A program made the translations under genes and the position numbers. From Enoplolaimus lenunculus (lineage: Eukaryota; Nematoda; Enoplea; Enoplida; Thoracostomopsidae): 64,000 bases of DNA. Shown one piece after another: positions 61,401 through 64,000 of the stretch; position 1 is the stretch's first letter; each line of letters starts with the position of its first letter. The notes beneath the pieces were generated by a model, which saw nothing but the letters and a program-made list of their open reading frames with translations, made no database searches and had not been told where the DNA came from. The stretch is from positions 19,799-83,798 of the forward strand of contig JASANG010003745.1 of assembly GCA_030248215.1 (NCBI GenBank), read 5' to 3'.

Positions 61401-64000
61401 GAGTTGGCTATTTCTGAGTTAATATTAGTAAACATTAACTCACTCTGAGTTGAGTTGACTCTGGGTGAATTGATTAATTACCTCAGAATGAACTGAATCA
61501 ACTCAAAATTCTCAGTTCTGATAGTCCTAACTCAGACTGAGTGATTCAACTCATTCTGAGTTAAAATTAACTCATTGAAATTTACAATGATGTTAAGGTT
61601 TAGGTTTGGTTTATCAGTGCCCATTTCATAGAAAATAGCTTAGGCGTAGATTTATCGGTACAATTTTGACAACAACTTACCTTTAGGCTAAGGCTTATTG
61701 GTACTTATTCTTAATCATAGTTTGCTTAGGTTTCATTTTATCGGTACAACTACAGGCCCGTAGCCAGGTCACCTTGATAAGAGGGCTAAAAATTTTGCAG
61801 GAAGGGTATAACAGGGTGGGTTTTCAAAGCGTTACAAACAAGGTTAAATATTTGTAGGGGGGACCAAATTCTTCCACTGAGCTGAGCCCCCGACACCGCT
61901 TTTGACTACAGGCACCTAACCACTGCCTTTGACAACAATTTCGGTTTAGTCTTAGCCTGAGAGCTGCTATATGCTTGATAACATTTTAGCTAAAACACGA
62001 ACATCGCACTGACTGGGGTTGTTTAGCTGCGTTTCGCAGTGAACAAGAAGATGTCGAAACTATGCAAGATATCAATACAATATTGTTGAACAATATACTG
62101 CCTGGTCATGTAGCACAACATTTTTTGAGCGCTGATCGAAAAGTTGATGTAAGACACTTCGCGTTATGCCTGTTAGAAGTGGTCAACAGCCGGATCGGGC
62201 CGGATGGATCCACGTTTCGAAAATAAAATAAGACACTTCGCGCTATGCCTATTAGAAGTGGTGGCCCTTGTATAGAACAGGGCCGTAACAGTAGTATAAG
62301 CATATTCCTAAGCCTAAGCCTAAACCTAAGCGTATGGATGAGCCTGTTCCTAAGCCTAAGCCTAAGCAAAAAATAGTCAAAAGCTTAAAGTGACTCTATT
62401 ACAGCCCCTACGGAAAACGATCCGGCCCAGTTCTATACATGGGCCGAAGTGGTCAAGGAGCCGGATACGGCAAAATGAATCCACGTTTCGAAAAAATTCG
62501 CCATGGGGCGTCGACCGATGCCACACGGCGTATTTAATTACGACATAATGAAGTGGTGTTCGTATTCTCAGAAAGTTTGTGAACTTTCATTGACAACTGC
62601 TGTGGATTAAGAGCGATCTGAGGCAAAGTTCGGCAGTTTAACCTTATACATAATTGACGTAAAACCCAATGGAATTGTTGTGATTTAGCTGAGGAATACA
62701 TCGTTCTATGCTTACATCTTTAGTGTACGTATATGCCTGATAAGATTTGTTCGTATTCCTCCGGTTGAATATTGTTTGGCAATTATTAATTTGAATTTTT
62801 TAATATGGTTAAAAATGGTTGTTTTTATTAGCTAAGTACTTTTTGCTAAATTTTATAGGCTCTCTATCACGAATCTCATGACGAAGTTTGCGTTATGTTT
62901 GCATCGATTCCTAATTTTCAAGAATTTTGGCGTCGGTTCGACAACGAACACAAACTCGAATGTTTACGGCTGTTGAATGAAATTGTTTGCGAATTTGATA
63001 CGGTAAAGTGATAACAAACCCGCATAGGCCATGCAGTACTATGTAGTATTCACCCAGCAATTCGGTGTATAGTTAATACTTAAACTTAGTGCGGTGGGCT
63101 TGAATTACTGTATTAAATGTTCAACCTGCAATTTTCTTACACTTCTAAAACCTTGGGTCGGTATTCTCAAATGTGTATAGCAGCAAATATATCGATACTT
63201 TGTGATCATCAATAAAAGTTTCCAACCGATTTATAAAAAATTAGAATTCGCGGTGGGTGTGAATTACTGCATTAAATGTTGAACACAAAATTTTCTTACA
63301 CTTCTTTTAGCCTTGGGACGGTATTCTTAAATGTGTATAGCAGCAAATATATCGATACTTGATCAACAATATTAGTTTCCAACCGATTAATAAGAAAATT
63401 AGAGTTAATTAAATTATGAAAATTGTCAACTGGGTTTAAGCTGCTATAAACGAGCCTGTGTTTGTATTTTTAGTAATCCATTGGCCAATAAAGTCTGAAC
63501 ACAGCCTTCTGTGGAAAACTGGCAAAACATGTCTGCATTGATAAGTAATTTTGCGCTGTTTTGTTTCAGATTTTATCAAAACCAAAATTCAGTAGCGTTG
63601 AAAAGATTAAAACCGTTGGAAGCACGTACATGGTTGCAGCTGGCTTACATCCTAACGCAATTGGCCTGAAGGTATTTATTTTTGATTGGTCGGTTACACT
63701 GGATAGAGTTGATAATTAGAAATAGTGCATGAATTAATGAAGTACTTAGCTATTAAAATTAACAAGCTTTAGTAGTCAACTCACTTAAGCAAATAGAGTC
63801 CAAAACAGATAAATGAGTGGTTAGCTAATATTAACTAAATTTGCAAATTAGATTAATTGGTTAAACGTAAATTTGGCAGACTTTTGAAATTATTTCACGT
63901 ATAATTAAGATTACGAGCAATCTAATTTCAGTTCGAATGGGTTTTGGGAGCGAGGAATCTGAGAAATGTGGGTATAAACCTCCAAAACGGAGCAATGAAT
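43282..64000 (+). CDS. Membrane-bound class III adenylyl cyclase, 23 exons seen, 3' end outside window
   Basis: Converts ATP to cAMP and pyrophosphate at the plasma membrane, normally under G-protein control. The spliced product (about 1,014 residues so far) follows the family layout: short cytosolic N-terminus, six membrane helices (about 74-225), signalling helix, catalytic C1a (about 300-485), C1b, six more helices (about 655-852), then C2 from about 857. Diagnostic motifs are [56 protein letters not shown] in C1 and [33 protein letters not shown] in C2. Both metal-binding aspartates (FSDI and GDC) and the C2 lysine of EKIKTVG are present, so an active enzyme is expected. The family is usually 1,080-1,250 residues, so 100 or more remain beyond 64000. 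Motifs resemble both the AC2/4/7 and AC5/6 groups; I do not assign an isoform. Exon boundaries are manual predictions. Confidence 0.96.
43944..44084 (+). CDS. Adenylyl cyclase exon 2 (residues 49-95, membrane helix 1)
   Basis: Acceptor ATTTTTAG, donor AAG|GTAAAC, phase 0 at both ends. It encodes a basic amphipathic stretch ([20 protein letters not shown]) and then the first membrane helix, around [16 protein letters not shown]. The positive charge before the helix places the N-terminus in the cytosol. Confidence 0.88.
44461..44625 (+). CDS. Adenylyl cyclase exon 3 (residues 96-150, membrane helices 2-3)
   Basis: Acceptor TGTTTCAG, donor ACG|GTATGT, phase 0. Two hydrophobic segments, around [16 protein letters not shown] and [18 protein letters not shown], are separated by a short charged turn (TERV). 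Confidence 0.9.
44735..44858. mobile_element. Family B MITE, intron 3
   Basis: GGCCGTTTCGGTTTCTGATG and GTGAAAGAGTAGCCTTAGAT, a few TTAGGC hexamers, then CAATATGCTTAATTTACGG. Ends decayed. Confidence 0.65.
45273..45443 (+). CDS. Adenylyl cyclase exon 4 (residues 151-207, membrane helices 4-5)
   Basis: Acceptor TGGTTTCAG, donor CAC|GTAAGA, phase 0. Hydrophobic segments are around [17 protein letters not shown] and [18 protein letters not shown] family A MITE sits only 12 bases past the donor, and its 8-bp target duplication starts 4 bases past it. Confidence 0.9.
45456..45659. mobile_element. Family A TTAGGC MITE at the intron 4 donor
   Basis: Ends GGCCCAAGTAAAGATCAGGG and CCGGCCCTGTTCTTTACATT + GGCC. 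Flanks GACGTGTG / GACGTGAG match at 7 of 8. The duplication begins 4 bases inside the intron. Confidence 0.85.
45810..45965. repeat. Family E element, intron 4
   Basis: CAGGCCCGTAGCGTCACCTT at left, GGCTGCGTGTCC at right, with GGAAGGGCATTTAAGGGG inside. Confidence 0.65.
46243..46444. mobile_element. Family G MITE, intron 4, next to exon 5 acceptor
   Basis: AGGGTTATGGTTGCGTTGTA at left, AGTATAGGGCCACCCTT at right, GACGGTGACGGACGGCAACG in the core. It ends about 22 bases before exon 5. A minus-strand frame 46247-46522 is repeat-derived. Confidence 0.7.
46467..46616 (+). CDS. Adenylyl cyclase exon 5 (residues 208-257, helix 6 and start of signalling helix)
   Basis: Acceptor CATTATAG, donor CAG|GTTTGT, phase 0. 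[15 protein letters not shown] is helix 6; the CVNV pattern recurs at this position in the family. [20 protein letters not shown] and EHEKERQ then begin the cytosolic helix leading into C1. A family G MITE ends about 22 bases before the acceptor. Confidence 0.88.
47667..47827 (+). CDS. Adenylyl cyclase exon 6 (residues 258-311, linker into C1a)
   Basis: Starts [17 protein letters not shown], the hallmark segment just before C1, and ends [12 protein letters not shown] with the next serine codon split 2/1. The acceptor is TTTTAAG rather than a pyrimidine-AG; I chose it because EKERQ|EQLLLS matches the family and phase 0 is kept. An open frame continues upstream to an ATG at 47613, but its residues ([14 protein letters not shown]) fit nothing known and would break the alignment. 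Confidence 0.9.
47983..48253. mobile_element. piggyBac-like MITE with exact TTAA duplication
   Basis: The 263-bp insert (47987-48249) is bounded by TTAA on both sides and has inverted ends CCCTTTCTCACATGA / TCAATGTGAGAAGGGG. CCC termini plus TTAA target duplication are diagnostic of the piggyBac superfamily. It carries a tRNA-like segment. Confidence 0.88.
48036..48099 (-). other. tRNA-like segment inside the TTAA MITE
   Basis: On the minus strand: start GCTCCTATAGCTGAGTGGTG (A-box-like TAGCTGAGTGG), CGCCTCCCAC (identical to the anticodon region of many tRNA-Gly CCC), and GGAGTTCGAATCT (B-box-like). The acceptor and T stems pair poorly, so this is a pseudo-tRNA, not a working gene. Confidence 0.55.
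48378..48514. repeat. Family D fragment, intron 6
   Basis: AATGACGGCCAACAAATTGT, CAGTTGTCGGTTGACTAATT and GGCGAATGGTCGTGATACCG match family D. Directly after the family A copy. Confidence 0.6.
48702..48859. mobile_element. Inverted-repeat element, intron 6
   Basis: AATGGCGTAGCCAACGG at left and CCGGCTACGCTCAT at right are inverted copies, 158 bp. Confidence 0.55.
49034..49145 (+). CDS. Adenylyl cyclase exon 7 (residues 311-348, C1a metal site 1)
   Basis: The first base completes the serine of [16 protein letters not shown]; the Asp of FSDI is the first metal-binding aspartate of C1a. It continues [20 protein letters not shown], the conserved helix. Most relatives have ADIVGFT, so SDIVNFT is a mild variant. 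Acceptor TGTTTTAG, donor CAG|GTTAGT. Confidence 0.95.
49308..49494. mobile_element. Family B element, intron 7
   Basis: GGCTCATGTTAATACTTTCA, CCGGTTTCTGATGCGACTG, AATATGCTTTAATTCACTG and GCATTGGCC. Confidence 0.65.
49516..49675. mobile_element. Family E MITE with perfect 9-bp duplication, intron 7
   Basis: CGGACCCGTAGCCA at left and TGGCTACGGGACT at right, flanked by AAACTATTA on both sides (49507-49515, 49676-49684). It ends about 75 bases before exon 8. The 9-bp duplication is reminiscent of Mutator-like elements. Confidence 0.85.
49750..49877 (+). CDS. Adenylyl cyclase exon 8 (residues 349-391, C1a metal site 2)
   Basis: Encodes [19 protein letters not shown] then [19 protein letters not shown]. 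The Asp of GDCYY is the second metal-binding aspartate, and the stretch is nearly identical to metazoan tmACs. The last codon is split 2/1 at TC|GTAAGA. Confidence 0.97.
50271..50429 (+). CDS. Adenylyl cyclase exon 9 (residues 391-444, C1a core)
   Basis: Encodes [20 protein letters not shown] and [20 protein letters not shown], the C1a core that helps bind the nucleotide across the C1/C2 interface. VREVTMVDV replaces the usual TGV turn. It ends ESAGRPG with a glycine codon split 2/1. Acceptor GGGTTTTAG, donor GG|GTAAAA. Confidence 0.97.
50447..50606. repeat. Family E element, intron 9, decayed
   Basis: GCCTGCAGCCATCTAATTTT at left; GGGGGGGGGGAGCTGAGCCA and GGGTACGGATT at right. It starts about 17 bases past the exon 9 donor. 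Confidence 0.55.
50887..51177. mobile_element. Family A MITE with expanded core, intron 9
   Basis: Ends GGCCCATGTATACAACAGG and GGCCGTGTTCTATACATGG. Flanks CTTTAAGC / CTTCAAGC match at 7 of 8. The core has a module of 50-60 bp (TAAGCATGAGACTGTTCCTA plus hexamers) repeated about three times, making this the longest intact copy. Confidence 0.88.
51328..51481 (+). CDS. Adenylyl cyclase exon 10 (residues 444-495, end of C1a)
   Basis: [20 protein letters not shown] corresponds to the family's RVHIT...L.G.Y segment. [20 protein letters not shown] closes C1a. Acceptor GGTTCCAG, donor TGT|GTAAGC, phase 0 at the end. Confidence 0.93.
51670..51863. mobile_element. Family A TTAGGC MITE, intron 10
   Basis: GGCCAATGTAAAGAACAGGG at left and GCCCCTGATCTTTACATGGG + CC at right; CCTAAG hexamers between. 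Confidence 0.8.
52210..52279 (+). CDS. Adenylyl cyclase exon 11 (residues 496-519, C1b)
   Basis: Small exon between TTGTTTCAG and GAT A|GTAAGT, encoding [20 protein letters not shown] and ISD. It is not conserved in detail, as expected for C1b. It contains RRVS, a match to the PKA consensus R-R-x-S. It is supported by good splice sites and by phase agreement with exon 10. Confidence 0.75.
52433..52604. mobile_element. MITE with GGATCC ends and 10-bp duplication, intron 11
   Basis: ATGACGGATCCATGGG at left and CTGGATCCGCCACTG at right, flanked by GTGCGCTGCA on both sides (52423-52432, 52605-52614). G- and C-rich runs adjoin both ends. Confidence 0.75.
52640..52795. mobile_element. Family G MITE with TAA duplication, intron 11
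   Basis: TAA then GGGTGACGGTATGCTTG; right end AAAGTACAACGAAACCC then TAA. Core GCGGCGCTGTCCGGCGCCGG. PIF/Harbinger-like. Confidence 0.8.
52912..53525. repeat. Array of about 18 short palindromes, intron 11
   Basis: Each unit is close to CTTCAGTGTCCAGGATACTG + AAG, a self-complementary 23-mer, joined by spacers such as CCAAAAAG, CATTTTGG or CTTTTATTGG at a mean spacing near 34 bp. A larger duplication is visible: TTCCTGGACACTGAA to TTTTATTGGCTTCAGTGTCC occurs at about 53048-53130 and again at 53391-53460. Confidence 0.95.
53633..53823 (+). CDS. Adenylyl cyclase exon 12 (residues 519-582, C1b); acceptor uncertain
   Basis: Encodes [20 protein letters not shown] and later [20 protein letters not shown]. 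The WGADTPF motif matches the W-G-a-x-k-P-F signature of C1b in tmACs, so the exon is real. Phase demands two leading bases. The acceptors that fit are ACCAG at 53632 (used here) and ACAAG at 53596, which would add 12 residues including MPKRS. The nearby CAACAG at 53588 would run into a stop. The donor is ACG|GTAAAA. Confidence 0.8.
54255..54444. mobile_element. Family F palindromic MITE, intron 12
   Basis: CACTGTAAAAAATGGGGAGT at left, CTTCCCATTTTCTACAGTG then TA at right; GAGTCAAATT / AATTTGACTT halves. Confidence 0.8.
54686..54741 (+). CDS. Adenylyl cyclase exon 13 (residues 583-601, C1b)
   Basis: Micro-exon [18 protein letters not shown], 56 bases, acceptor AACTTCAG, donor AACAAG|GTGATT with the next arginine codon split 2/1. 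It contains no long frame of its own; it is supported by phase agreement on both sides and by its acidic helical character in the expected place. Confidence 0.72.
54986..55131. mobile_element. Family G-like element, intron 13
   Basis: GTCGCGCGTCGTCGTACGCG at left, GGCGGCATGACAAAGTATAA and CGCAACCCT at right. GC-rich; left end uncertain. Confidence 0.5.
55201..55412. mobile_element. Inverted-repeat element, intron 13
   Basis: TATTATCATATGTGTGTAGC + ACCTATTA at left and TAGGTGCTATATGCATTTGA at right are inverted. Related ends (CTATACACATTTGAGAATA) occur at 44408 and in the 63-kb duplication. Confidence 0.6.
55579..55809 (+). CDS. Adenylyl cyclase exon 14 (residues 601-678, end of C1b and helix 7)
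   Basis: No internal Met near its start, but one frame is open through all 231 bases and fits the phase: [20 protein letters not shown], a Ser/Thr/Pro-rich stretch, then [20 protein letters not shown], the seventh membrane helix. Acceptor AATTTTAG, donor GACAG|GTTAGC. Confidence 0.88.
55911..56007. repeat. Three-copy tandem repeat, intron 14
   Basis: TAGACTCTAAAATGCAAAAC then CGTAAGAAAAA, unit about 35-37 bp, three diverged copies about 110 bases after exon 14. Confidence 0.85.
56147..56336. mobile_element. Family B TTAGGC MITE with perfect 8-bp duplication, intron 14
   Basis: GGCCCATGTTACTTTTAGGG and CCCTAAAACTAACATTGGCC ends, flanked by AATAGTTC on both sides (56139-56146, 56337-56344). 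190 bp, TTAGGC core. This copy defines family B. Confidence 0.92.
56579..56663 (+). CDS. Adenylyl cyclase exon 15 (residues 678-706, membrane helix 8)
   Basis: [20 protein letters not shown] is a clear membrane helix. Acceptor TTTTTGCAG, donor AGG|GTATGC, phase 0 at the end. Confidence 0.9.
56696..56876. mobile_element. Family B element, intron 15
   Basis: GACCCATGTTTAACCTTTAG, CAATTTCTGGTGGGTCTG, TTAGGC hexamers, CTGTTACGGCTTTAAAAGTA. Confidence 0.75.
57331..57492. repeat. Family E element, intron 15
   Basis: CTCGCAGCTAGCTCACCGTG at left, CCTTGGCTACGGGCCCG at right, GGGGCATATAAGGGTTTTGG inside. Confidence 0.7.
57609..57704 (+). CDS. Adenylyl cyclase exon 16 (residues 707-738, membrane helix 9)
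   Basis: Encodes [14 protein letters not shown] then [18 protein letters not shown], a strong membrane helix. Acceptor TTTATAG, donor TTG|GTAAGT, phase 0. Confidence 0.9.
58016..58175. mobile_element. Family G MITE with TAA duplication, intron 16
   Basis: TAA then GATAGTGGTACTATATTTTT; right end AATTATAGCGCCACCC then TAA. Core GACGTCCGGCGCC. The hAT-like hairpin follows 16 bases later. Confidence 0.8.
58192..58282. mobile_element. 91-bp hAT-like hairpin MITE, perfect 8-bp duplication, intron 16
   Basis: Ends CAGGGTTGTT and AACAACCCTG; the arms carry CCGGAAAAAAAT and ATTTTTTTCCGG. GTTTGGTG flanks both sides (58184-58191, 58283-58290). CAGGG termini and an 8-bp duplication are hAT features. 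Exon 17 starts 20 bases after its end, so the right duplication immediately adjoins the acceptor's T-run. Confidence 0.93.
58303..58356 (+). CDS. Adenylyl cyclase exon 17 (residues 739-756, glycosylated outer loop)
   Basis: 54-base micro-exon [18 protein letters not shown], acceptor TTTTTTGCAG, donor CCA|GTAAGT, phase 0. It lies between helices 9 and 10, the extracellular loop where vertebrate tmACs carry N-glycans. NSS is an N-glycosylation sequon, and two cysteines could form a disulfide. Confidence 0.88.
58440..58570. repeat. G-rich repeat fragment, intron 17
   Basis: GGGGTGTGGACCCCCGTTGC, GGCTGGGGCCTGTC and GGTTGGGGCCTCCCC resemble the G/C-run elements at 20440 and 32480, but the ends are not clear. 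Confidence 0.4.
59116..59306 (+). CDS. Adenylyl cyclase exon 18 (residues 757-820, membrane helices 10-11)
   Basis: Hydrophobic segments [15 protein letters not shown] and [16 protein letters not shown] are separated by [11 protein letters not shown]. It ends [12 protein letters not shown] with a split serine codon at AG|GTACGT. Acceptor ATATTTTAG. Confidence 0.9.
60104..60543. mobile_element. Family C element, intron 18
   Basis: AATCAGAGGGGGGTAATAAG at left, CCCTCTTATTCGAGTAACTA + CAGTA at right; AGGAGTCCGTATCAGTAATA and GAGTTCGATACTTTATAG inside, the same order as at 11541. Confidence 0.8.
60544..60645. mobile_element. Half family A element, intron 18
   Basis: GTCAGTTTAAGCTTTAAAC, TTTTTTGCTTTGGCTTAG, then CCCAATTCTATACATTGACC. 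Its other half is missing; family C lies exactly at the break. Confidence 0.75.
60884..60992 (+). CDS. Adenylyl cyclase exon 19 (residues 820-856, membrane helix 12)
   Basis: [20 protein letters not shown] precedes [14 protein letters not shown], the last membrane helix. The acceptor GATTTTAG is the only local one giving an open frame in phase with exon 18. Donor CAG|GTATTA, phase 0. Confidence 0.85.
61041..61112. repeat. Interstitial TTAGGC tract, intron 19
   Basis: At least eight uninterrupted TTAGGC hexamers, one GCTAAGGTTAGG break, then two more; no MITE ends flank it. TTAGGC is the nematode telomere unit. Confidence 0.95.
61369..61590. mobile_element. Palindromic element, intron 19
   Basis: TGTAAATTCCAATGAGTTGA at left and AACTCATTGAAATTTACA at right are inverted; the body is many ACTCAGAGTGAGTT-like steps that pair with each other. 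Confidence 0.75.
61752..61917. repeat. Family E element, intron 19
   Basis: CAGGCCCGTAGCCAGGTCAC at left, GACTACAGGCACC at right. It ends about 70 bases before exon 20. Confidence 0.7.
61990..62148 (+). CDS. Adenylyl cyclase exon 20 (residues 857-909, linker into C2)
   Basis: [20 protein letters not shown] is followed by [20 protein letters not shown] and VAQHFL. This is the family's E.METL..LN..LL.N.LP.HVA.HFL segment before C2. Acceptor CATTTTAG, donor GAT|GTAAGA, phase 0. Confidence 0.96.
62149..62510. repeat. Intron 20 duplication of about 80 bp, second copy split by a MITE
   Basis: TAAGACACTTCGCGTTATGC and TAAGACACTTCGCGCTATGC begin the two copies. Both continue GCCGGATC/GCCGGATA and ATCCACGTTTCGAAAA. 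The first copy starts at the exon 20 donor itself. A family A MITE (62264-62445) splits the second copy. Confidence 0.85.
62264..62445. mobile_element. Family A TTAGGC MITE with perfect 8-bp duplication, intron 20
   Basis: GGCCCTTGTATAGAACAGGG and CAGTTCTATACATGGGCC ends, flanked by GAAGTGGT on both sides (62256-62263, 62446-62453). The uninterrupted sister copy of the host repeat has a single GAAGTGGT, confirming a target duplication. Confidence 0.95.
62859..63002 (+). CDS. Adenylyl cyclase exon 21 (residues 910-957, C2 first half)
   Basis: [20 protein letters not shown] begins C2, corresponding to [19 protein letters not shown] of vertebrate enzymes. [15 protein letters not shown] follows. 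C2 lacks the metal aspartates, as usual: FASI stands where C1 has FSDI. Acceptor TTTATAG, donor ACG|GTAAAG. Confidence 0.97.
63091..63404. repeat. Tandem duplication of about 159 bp, intron 21
   Basis: GCGGTGGGCTTGAATTACTG and GCGGTGGGTGTGAATTACTG begin the two copies; both hold ATGTGTATAGCAGCAAATAT and GTTTCCAACCGATT. Confidence 0.92.
63570..63671 (+). CDS. Adenylyl cyclase exon 22 (residues 958-991, C2 adenine-binding segment)
   Basis: [20 protein letters not shown] then MVAAGLHPN. The second lysine of EKIKT is the residue that recognises the adenine ring in mammalian C2. Acceptor TGTTTCAG, donor AAG|GTATTT, phase 0. Confidence 0.97.
63932..64000 (+). CDS. Adenylyl cyclase exon 23, partial (residues 992-1014, C2)
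   Basis: Acceptor CTAATTTCAG, phase 0; reads [20 protein letters not shown] then AMN at the window edge. It fits the C2 helix that in relatives reads E-F-A-x-x-L ending in a LRVG strand, only loosely. The exon continues beyond the window. Confidence 0.75.

Overview
The window is AT-rich eukaryotic (metazoan) DNA holding one recognisable gene: an intron-dense, membrane-bound class III adenylyl cyclase on the + strand. It starts at 43282 and runs off the right edge. I assembled 23 exons (about 1,014 codons so far). All have GT donors and AG acceptors, and reading phase is compatible across every junction. Short T-rich acceptors (TTTCAG, TTTTAG) and the very abundant TTAGGC hexamer, the canonical nematode telomere repeat, suggest a nematode. 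That is inference only; another invertebrate is possible.

Positions 1-43281 contain no gene I can defend. This stretch is a mosaic of short non-autonomous DNA transposons (MITEs), simple repeats and unrecognised AT-rich sequence. Several families recur and I define them by their ends. A and B: GGCC...GGCC ends, 8-bp target duplications, cores of TTAGGC hexamers. C: TA-flanked, about 450 bp. D: short CGACAA/TTGTCG repeats. E: CCCGTAGCCA ends, 8-9-bp duplications. F: TA-flanked long palindromes rich in GAGTCAA. G and K: TAA duplications, PIF/Harbinger-like. L: hAT-like CAGGGCCGGAGC ends. No coding copy of a transposase was recognised, so all look non-autonomous. A 16-copy, 25-bp minisatellite lies at 16779-17180.

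Positions 43282-64000 are the cyclase gene. Exon 1 encodes a short cytosolic N-terminus; exons 2-5 six membrane helices; exons 6-10 the linker helix and first catalytic domain (C1a); exons 11-14 the C1b linker and helix 7; exons 14-19 helices 7-12 with a likely glycosylated outer loop; exons 20-23 the start of the second catalytic domain (C2). The product would make cAMP from ATP at the plasma membrane. About 100 or more C-terminal residues, and the stop, lie beyond the window.

The introns are packed with the same MITE families. Highlights are a piggyBac-like MITE with a tRNA-like segment and exact TTAA duplication inside another MITE (intron 6), a 91-bp hAT-like hairpin with a perfect 8-bp duplication 20 nt from the exon 17 acceptor, an array of about 18 short palindromes in intron 11, and a three-layer nest in intron 18.
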